This document shows, one piece after another, positions 7,530 through 13,168 of a DNA stretch of 41,554 nucleotides. The notes under the pieces were generated by a model, which saw only the letters and a list, made by a program, of their open reading frames with translations, was not told the origin of the DNA and did no database searches. Location of the stretch: NCBI GenBank assembly GCA_029945665.1, contig JAQSCZ010000024.1, positions 1 through 41,554 of the forward strand. The letters run 5' to 3'. The position numbers and the translations under genes were made by a program. Numbering within the stretch: the stretch's first letter is position 1; every line of letters starts with the position of its first letter. The stretch comes from a bacterium (GTDB lineage: Bacteria; Bacteroidota; Bacteroidia; NS11-12g; UBA955).

Positions 7530-8483
7530 TTATACTAAATGCATTTTAGGTCTTAAATCAATTGAACTATTATAATACTCAAATGGGATATAAAACCTAC
7601 TTATATCTGTGATAGGAATAAATTTAATTTCAGGAAATATTCCTTTAAATCTATTTTGGAGGTTTTCACAAGTTTCAATTATTCTTTCATCTTTATTTTG
7701 ATAGTATATTTTTTTAATTTTAAGTTTTTTTATAATCTCTAAGTCATAAAAATGATTGACCGTAGGAAACGAATAACCTATAGCAACCAAAATATTTTCA
7801 TTTTCGAACTTACTTGCACCTAAAAAATTTTTAAGTTTATCGATTTTTGTCTCTTCCCATGCAAATATTATTTCTGGGATTGATTCTAAAATTTCATTAA
7901 CTCCTTTTATTTCCTCATTATGATTTACAGTTAATGGCTTAATTTCCGCACTGCCATTAATTTTATAATAATTATTGCTGTTAATAGTAATATCGTTGTT
8001 GTTATCATTTTTTAGAAAATTAGCTGCGTGTTCAATCTGATTATCATAATTCCAACTTAAAATTGATAAATTGCTATTTAATTCAAATTTATTATTAATG
8101 AGTGTTAATAAGAATTGACTATAACGACTATCAACATATTTTCCAACAGATTCAATATAAAAAAATAGTAATGAAATGATTCTTTTATATTTTAAAAATA
8201 ATTCTGATTCATTATTGAGATACAATTTTCTCATGGCTTCATCTATTGTATTGTGCTGACTAATAAATTTTGAGAAAATAGTTGTTTCCTTGAATACTCG
8301 CGCAATACTTTCGTAATATTCAGTTGATATATATTTTGAATCTATTATTTCTGAAAAATTATCAGCAAGAGGCATACGTGTGATGCCCAGCTTGTCATGA
8401 AAATTTTTAGATGCATTATTATATTTTTTATTTTGTGCGCTTGCACCTGCACCTAAGAGATAAATGATATTAGGAGTTGACAT
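7530..8483 (-). CDS. SIR2-like domain protein, third gene of a putative defence operon
   Basis: A 317-residue protein. Residues 5-16 carry the Rossmann nucleotide-binding motif of SIR2-like proteins (IIYLLGAGASAQ). Residues 141-151 (ILSWNYDNQIE) correspond to the conserved T/S-x-N-Y-D motif, and ~246-256 (ILVAIGYSFPT) match the C-terminal GYSFP block. In phage defence, SIR2 domains usually cleave NAD+ to abort infection. The K-x-H-G-S motif reads KINGS here (174-178), with Asn where the catalytic His is expected, so it may bind NAD or a related nucleotide without typical hydrolysis. It starts 13 bases after the PLD gene stop, same strand. The gene is markedly AT-rich, suggesting transfer. Fold call good; activity uncertain. 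Confidence 0.72.
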   Translation of the reverse strand: MSTPNIIYLLGAGASAQNKKYNNASKNFHDKLGITRMPLADNFSEIIDSKYISTEYYESIARVFKETTIFSKFISQHNTIDEAMRKLYLNNESELFLKYKRIISLLFFYIESVGKYVDSRYSQFLLTLINNKFELNSNLSILSWNYDNQIEHAANFLKNDNNNDITINSNNYYKINGSAEIKPLTVNHNEEIKGVNEILESIPEIIFAWEETKIDKLKNFLGASKFENENILVAIGYSFPTVNHFYDLEIIKKLKIKKIYYQNKDERIIETCENLQNRFKGIFPEIKFIPITDISRFYIPFEYYNSSIDLRPKMHLV

Positions 8484-8496
8484 TTGTTTAAGGATT

Positions 8497-9219
8497 TTAA
8501 AAAAAATTTAAGCTATTTTGAAGATTAACTGCATCAGCATAGTTTTTATACAAAACTGGATGATTAAAGGATGTTTGACCATTGGAAGGCTCGCCTGAAT
8601 AGTGGCAAAAACTTTCTTCATAATCGCCATTTGACCACCAACTCCATTCATCATATGCAATTTTACAAAACGGTTTATTTATATTAAATGGTATTTCGAC
8701 ACCTGTACGTATACAAAATCCTTTATGACTCATTTTGTAGCTTTTTGTATTTAAGTTATTCGATAATTTTGGTCCCGAATTTTGATTATTTTGTTGTGAT
8801 TTTGACAACTGAGATACTTTGAGAATTTGTTGACATTCTTGTATTGCCTCTGCGAATGCCTCCTCGTCTTCTTTAGAATTTAATAATATGCCTGCTTCAA
8901 AATTGTTTTTTTCGGAATATTCATAAAAGTTCATTGAGCCAATAATACAAATTGATTCATTCGCATATATTTTGGCATGCATGTTTGGACAATAACAAAT
9001 TTGTAAGTTTTTTATATCTTTAATTAAATCTACTGAATCTATTTGTTTACCATAAATTAGTTTTACGATTATTCCTCGCTCGCTTGCCTCCTTTATTCTG
9101 CTTATAAAAATATCGCTAATTTGAAACGAATAGCTAATAAGATAAATTTCTTTTTTAGCTTTTCTAATTATTTCTTCAAGCGCTGCAGATGAGCCTTTTG
9201 TAGTTAAGAATTTTGCCAT
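8497..9219 (-). CDS. PLD-family nuclease-like protein with degenerate zinc ribbon
   Basis: A 240-residue protein. The N-terminal domain (1-135) is a single phospholipase D-type phosphodiesterase domain with an HKD motif: H81-x-K83 (NMHAKIYAN), then G94-S95-x-N97 (IGSMNFYEYS), with E108 after it. Single-HKD proteins dimerise to form the active site; relatives include the Nuc and BfiI nucleases. A polar linker (~138-162) leads to a tail (168-230) laid out like a double zinc ribbon, but only the first Cys of three pairs remains (C169, C185, C205); the partners are Thr, Ala and Ser. It starts three bases after the methyltransferase stop, so is surely co-transcribed. Likely the DNA-cutting component. 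Confidence 0.83.
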   Translation of the reverse strand: MAKFLTTKGSSAALEEIIRKAKKEIYLISYSFQISDIFISRIKEASERGIIVKLIYGKQIDSVDLIKDIKNLQICYCPNMHAKIYANESICIIGSMNFYEYSEKNNFEAGILLNSKEDEEAFAEAIQECQQILKVSQLSKSQQNNQNSGPKLSNNLNTKSYKMSHKGFCIRTGVEIPFNINKPFCKIAYDEWSWWSNGDYEESFCHYSGEPSNGQTSFNHPVLYKNYADAVNLQNSLNFF

Positions 9220-9222
9220 GGA

Positions 9223-11622
9223 TTAATTTTTAAGAAAGCCTAGCTCATAGACTTGAGGTTGGAGTTTTTCTGTTAGGGTATTGTAGGCTTCTTCGAATGG
9301 TTTGAAGCTAACGGGTGCAAAATCGCCACTGGCATTGCGGGCTTGGAGGGCTTTGCGGATTTGATACCAGCCGACATCGGGGCGATTGAGTTTTAATTCA
9401 TCGCGAACTGACCTTACATCTATTTCTGCAAAGTAGGCTTGCCATAGCTTTTTGCCTTCGGCAAGAACTTGATTTGCTTCGGTGGATAGTTTTTTGTTGG
9501 CTAGGTACTTTACCATAAAATCGCTTTCGAAGCGTGAAGGGGCATTTACTTCTTCTTCGGTATATGGAATAAAATGATTGACAATTGTCCATTGTTTATT
9601 GTTCCATTCTAATTCATTAGCAGAAGCAGTTCTTTGACAACGATTAAATAACATCCATGCTAAACAATCTGTTTTAAATTCTTCGCTTAATGGTTTTGTC
9701 GGTTGCAAAAACTGGTCTCGGTCATTCAGCCAAGTTGGTTTAACTAGTCTTCTAATTGAAAAGACAATTGCTGCTTGCCAAAGATTTTCTTGATTAATGT
9801 AAAAGCCATTTCCACCTCCATAAGGTGAAGAGTAAATTATAGTTTGTTGTTCTGCATGTTGCAAATCATTTACACCACAATACATATAAGCTATTGCATT
9901 GTCAGACCATGTTTTTACGCGAGGAATTGTTTCTGATGGTGTGATTGAATTTCTTAAAGGTATTACGGAAATTTTATTTGCTTTAGGTCTATCTATCCAA
10001 ACATTTAAAAATGTGTTATTGGGTAAGTTGTAGAACAATTTATCTCCTATTGGATTTGATTCTTTATCTAAAACCTCTACAGATATTTCTGTGATTATAT
10101 TTTTAATTGTAGCATTTTGATTAGTTTGCCAAATCAAAAAACCAATGGGAAATTTTCCAGTCAAGCCTTCAAATGCTTTATTGTGTACAACAAAACCTCC
10201 AAGAAATTTTGCATTCCAAACTTGTCTGAATTTTTCGAAGTTTGGAGCATTTACGTATTTCATAGTGCTAAACATTGAAATTACTGCTTTGGGGATTTCC
10301 TTTGCAATCCTAGCTAAAAATTGCGTAAATAATTCGTTGCTAGCTTTCCCAAAATCTTTCATTGAAGTTGATGCAATTTTTGTTTTTGCAACGCCTTCCT
10401 TGTTTTCTGCATTTATTCCATTGGCAATGTTTTCAAAATTTGTTGCTTCTGCATAAGGCGGATTAATCAATACTAAAATCTTTTTACCTTGAGCAATTGA
10501 ATCACGCAAGGCTTGAGGTATTTTGTTTGTTAAGGTGTAATCTATATTTCCGTCATCTGTTATATCATCGTTTAAATAATCGTATTGGAAGCGGGTGGCT
10601 GCGACACAAGTTTTAGTAGCTTTCATTACATCGACATCTGCACTATCTAAAGTAGACATAAAGATATTGCGAGGGTTACTATGCTTTACCTCCAAATTGC
10701 CAACGCCACAGCACATATCCCAAACGATGTAATCTTTTTGCCAATTGTTGCCGAGGGTTTCGGTTAATTTATCGTAAGCTTTATCGACCACATTTAATGG
10801 AGTATAATATGCGCCTTTGAAACTTCTTTCATCAATGGGAATTAGACTATCGCGCCTTTCTAATAGATAATTGCGATACTCTGCCTTTGGAGGACGATGA
10901 TAGATGGCCCAAAATTGGCGATAGCCTTCTTTGTTGCCCAATTCATATAATTTGCCACCTAGACTAAATACGGGGGTGTTGCCTTTATGAAGTAGCTCGG
11001 CTGGTAAATCGTTATGAGTGCTTATAGTGCCATCGCTCATAATATCGGCAAAGAAGAGGAGTGCATAGTCTTCGTCTTTAACTCCATTGATTTCATTGCC
11101 TATCATGACTACCCATTTATCGAAGACTTGTTTTAAGTTATCGGGGGTAATTTGGGTACGTATAATATCGCCACTTTTAATGGCATTCTTAATGGTGTTA
11201 ATAAACTCCTCTTCGTGTGTTTCTATTTTAAATGAAACGAAGTGAGTGCCAATATGTGCCGAAACTGCATCTAATGCATCGGGTGTATAGTTGCTTGCAG
11301 ATGTACCCCATTTAATAGTTTTCTTTTCGAGAAAGGGTATAACATCGGCACTCTTCATAATGGCTGCTTTCACTGTATCGATAACGCAAAGAAAAGGGGG
11401 CAGTTCTTCTCCTTTATTTAAGGCTTGCTGCACATAATGCATGAGTTGGGTAAACATTGCATAGGTGGAATGCTTGCCTGTGTCTTTTGCTTCGAACCAA
11501 ATTTCTTTGGTTTGGATATCTATAAGATTTTTGGAATATGATTTAAGGCCAAGTGCTTTTATATATGCATCTTTTACATCTTCTTCGCTTTTGGCTTGTT
11601 GTAGTTTTTGGTATAGGGTCAT
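9223..11622 (-). CDS. Adenine-specific DNA methyltransferase with possible N-terminal PD-(D/E)xK nuclease
   Basis: A 799-residue N6-adenine methyltransferase of the Eco57I/type IIG sort. Motif X-like GAYYTP is at 270-275, the AdoMet motif DMCCGVGN at ~302-309, and catalytic NPPY at ~387-390. The N-terminus has D35 and E44-A-K46 (DIQTKEIWFEAK), a spacing compatible with a PD-(D/E)xK nuclease, so the protein may both modify and cut. Residues ~420-700 would hold target recognition. It is the first gene of the three-gene operon with the PLD and SIR2-like proteins. A possible promoter is TATTTTTG on the minus strand at 11712-11719, without a -33 match. The middle of the gene is visibly more AT-rich than both ends, suggesting a swapped recognition region. 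Confidence 0.85.
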   Translation of the reverse strand: MTLYQKLQQAKSEEDVKDAYIKALGLKSYSKNLIDIQTKEIWFEAKDTGKHSTYAMFTQLMHYVQQALNKGEELPPFLCVIDTVKAAIMKSADVIPFLEKKTIKWGTSASNYTPDALDAVSAHIGTHFVSFKIETHEEEFINTIKNAIKSGDIIRTQITPDNLKQVFDKWVVMIGNEINGVKDEDYALLFFADIMSDGTISTHNDLPAELLHKGNTPVFSLGGKLYELGNKEGYRQFWAIYHRPPKAEYRNYLLERRDSLIPIDERSFKGAYYTPLNVVDKAYDKLTETLGNNWQKDYIVWDMCCGVGNLEVKHSNPRNIFMSTLDSADVDVMKATKTCVAATRFQYDYLNDDITDDGNIDYTLTNKIPQALRDSIAQGKKILVLINPPYAEATNFENIANGINAENKEGVAKTKIASTSMKDFGKASNELFTQFLARIAKEIPKAVISMFSTMKYVNAPNFEKFRQVWNAKFLGGFVVHNKAFEGLTGKFPIGFLIWQTNQNATIKNIITEISVEVLDKESNPIGDKLFYNLPNNTFLNVWIDRPKANKISVIPLRNSITPSETIPRVKTWSDNAIAYMYCGVNDLQHAEQQTIIYSSPYGGGNGFYINQENLWQAAIVFSIRRLVKPTWLNDRDQFLQPTKPLSEEFKTDCLAWMLFNRCQRTASANELEWNNKQWTIVNHFIPYTEEEVNAPSRFESDFMVKYLANKKLSTEANQVLAEGKKLWQAYFAEIDVRSVRDELKLNRPDVGWYQIRKALQARNASGDFAPVSFKPFEEAYNTLTEKLQPQVYELGFLKN

Positions 11623-11742
11623 TGATTAAAATTCTACTGCTTTTATATTCTATATAATTACTATATTTTCTTGTGTTTTATTATGTTTTATTGTTGTTTA
11701 CTAGATTTTAACAAAAATAAGTATTTAAAATAAGCGGATAGA

Positions 11743-11767
11743 AAAAGTAATACACTAAAATTAAACG
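11743..11767. repeat. 25-base direct repeat, left copy
   Basis: AAAAGTAATACACTAAAA followed by TTAAACG. It matches 12259-12283 at 24 of 25 positions and flanks the small secreted-protein gene. Confidence 0.8.
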
Positions 11768-11801
11768 TATTGTTTCAACCTATTATTAATTAAATCGACA
11801 A

Positions 11802-12197
11802 TTATTCAATAGGAGTAATGAATCTCTTTTCGAGATTTATAGACCAATGCACTTGCCAAGTTCTGCCGTCCATTTGATCTAATAATATGAATGTGTAAAT
11901 ATTCTGAGTTGGATAAAGCGTAAATCTGTCGTTAACTTCCTTGTCGGAGGTTACTAAAGGCACTATACTTAAGTTTGTCGTCATGCGATTTTCTTCTTCA
12001 ACTCCAAATTGAACCAGCCACATTTGCCCATTTCTAGTATTAAGTTTTATGAAATTATAAATATTTTGAGTAGGGAAAAGCCGATAAGAAACCGCATTTA
12101 TACTTTGTAGTTTTAAACTATCATTTTGCTTATTTTTATTTTGAGCAAATGAATAAAGGGTAGATAATGTAAAAATAATTGTGACTAAAAACTTCAT
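11802..12197 (-). CDS. Small exported protein with two internal repeats
   Basis: 131 residues with a signal peptide ending SFAQ (residue 18). Two ~45-residue repeats make up the rest: YRLFPTQNIYNFIKLNTRNG then MWLVQFGV, and FTLYPTQNIYTFILLDQMDG then TWQVHWSI. The shared pattern (F/L)(F/Y)PTQNIY-x-FI-x-L-x5-G-x-x-W-x-V matches small Bacteroidota proteins I remember as uncharacterised; no enzymatic motif is seen. A TAATTTTG -7 element lies upstream at 12227-12234. The gene and its promoter lie between two near-identical 25-base direct repeats, suggesting it arrived or duplicated as a unit. Confidence 0.7.
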   Translation of the reverse strand: MKFLVTIIFTLSTLYSFAQNKNKQNDSLKLQSINAVSYRLFPTQNIYNFIKLNTRNGQMWLVQFGVEEENRMTTNLSIVPLVTSDKEVNDRFTLYPTQNIYTFILLDQMDGRTWQVHWSINLEKRFITPIE

Positions 12198-12226
12198 AAT
12201 CTCGTTTAATAATTTATTGTGATTTA

Positions 12227-12234
12227 CAAAATTA
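12227..12234 (-). promoter_or_regulatory. Candidate -7 element
   Basis: TAATTTTG on the minus strand, 29 bases before the ATG of the small repeat protein. No -33 TTG was found. Confidence 0.35.
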
Positions 12235-12258
12235 ATCTATAATGAAATATGAATTAGG

Positions 12259-12283
12259 AAAAGTAATACACTAAAAATAAACG
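12259..12283. repeat. 25-base direct repeat, right copy
   Basis: AAAAGTAATACACTAAAA followed by ATAAACG; one mismatch to 11743-11767. Confidence 0.8.
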
Positions 12284-12495
12284 AGGTAATACGGTAAGCT
12301 CTGAATCAAGTTCAGCGCAAGCCCTACCCCAGATAGAAGCGGCATATTAGAAGACGGATGCATAGTGGTTGGCAGCTAAAGCATAGCGACCAGAGGAAGC
12401 TAATGCCTAGCTAAGCCAATACATGCAGCGGGCTGCTGATATATAGCGAATAGCTGGATTATGGTACGAAAGATTTTAACGCAATACTAAACATT
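12284..12495. other. Non-coding stretch with higher GC, unidentified
   Basis: No gene. It is richer in GC than its surroundings and has repeated short words (CATAGCGA, ATAGCGAA, GCATAGTGG) and a small palindrome (CAGCgGGCTG near 12428). CCCAGATAGAAGCGGCAT (12334-12351) resembles an intergenic element I have seen in other Bacteroidota. It could be a decayed repeat or a small RNA. Confidence 0.3.
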
Positions 12496-12528
12496 ATGTG
12501 GCAGAGAATTATGCTGCTATACATTCAC
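12496..12528. repeat. Palindromic element copy 1, right arm missing
   Basis: ATGTGGCAGAGAATT...CATTCAC matches the copies at 12949-12990 and 13125-13166, but the right arm (GCCACATG/GTCACATG) is replaced by RhuM coding sequence. Confidence 0.65.
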
Positions 12529-12853
12529 AAAGCCTTGTATTAGCCCATTGGCGAAACTTTGTTCCCTGATGACTTTTTACACGATAGCCAACTGAAATTA
12601 TTACATCGAGATTGTAGTAATTAGTGGGTTTAGTAGAAAAATCGGAATTTCCGATTTTTCTCATAGAAAATAAACTATCAAGTTCGCTTTCTTCGTAAAT
12701 ATTTAAAATATGTTCATTGATAGTAGAACGTGATTTTTGAAAAAGTTCAGCCATCTGGTCAATTGTTAGCCATACGGTCTCATCTTCTAATACGGTCTCG
12801 ATTTTAGTAATGCCATCCTCAGTTTGATAAATAATTATTTTCGTGTTTTCCAT
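12509..12853 (-). pseudogene. Truncated RhuM-family gene, N-terminal third
   Basis: Encodes 114 residues that match my memory of the N-terminus of the virulence RhuM family (normally ~330 residues): IIIYQTEDG, VWLTIDQMAELFQKSRSTIN, NYYNLDVIISVGYRVKSHQG, TKFRQWAN. Homology stops after FRQWANTRL, where the full protein would go on with a KEYI-like stretch and a long C-terminal region. The last residues (CECIAA) are encoded by the palindromic element at 12496-12528, so the gene was cut there by recombination or insertion. RhuM proteins have no firm biochemical role. This fragment keeps the DNA-binding-like N-terminal part and may or may not be expressed. Confidence 0.8.
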
Positions 12854-12948
12854 TTTTCTTTATTTGTCAATGTTTTTTTAAATAAGTTATTCTAATTTAC
12901 TACTGTGCTTGCACCACCTAATTGAGTTCTCCACTTTGTTCCGATCAT

Positions 12949-12990
12949 CATGTAGCAGAGAATTCCGTTTCACCACATTCACGCCACATG
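12949..12990. repeat. Palindromic element copy 2
   Basis: Arms CATGTAGC and GCCACATG (one mismatch) enclose AGAGAATTCCGTTTC...CATTCAC. A second small palindrome (GCCACATGGC) follows at 12996-13005. Confidence 0.65.
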
Positions 12991-13055
12991 ATTCCGCCAC
13001 ATGGCCAATAAATTCAATCGCTAACAACTTAGCTAGCCAACTGCCAACTGCTAGT

Positions 13056-13078
13056 CATCCTGAGCTTGTCGAAGGATG
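13056..13078. repeat. REP-like hairpin CATCCT/AGGATG
   Basis: A stem CATCCT/AGGATG around GAGCTTGTCGA, the same core loop as the hairpins at 5242-5264, 6455-6475 and 6791-6811 but with a different matched stem. Confidence 0.75.
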
Positions 13079-13124
13079 CCAACTTTTCCTAATCCACCAA
13101 CTTCTTCAACTCCTGCAGTTTCAC

Positions 13125-13166
13125 CACGTGACAGAGAATTCCGCTTTGCTGCATTCACGTCACATG
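13125..13166. repeat. Palindromic element copy 3, abutting the mutS stop
   Basis: Arms CACGTGAC and GTCACATG (one mismatch) enclose AGAGAATTCCGCTTTGC...CATTCAC. It ends three bases before the mutS stop codon and may form the 3' end of its transcript. Confidence 0.65.
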
Positions 13167-13168
13167 GC

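Noticed and set aside
7530-11622. DISARM or BREX system
   Set aside because: Both need helicase-type and other genes (DrmA/DrmB; PglZ, BrxC) that are absent here; only a methyltransferase and a PLD protein are shared in kind.
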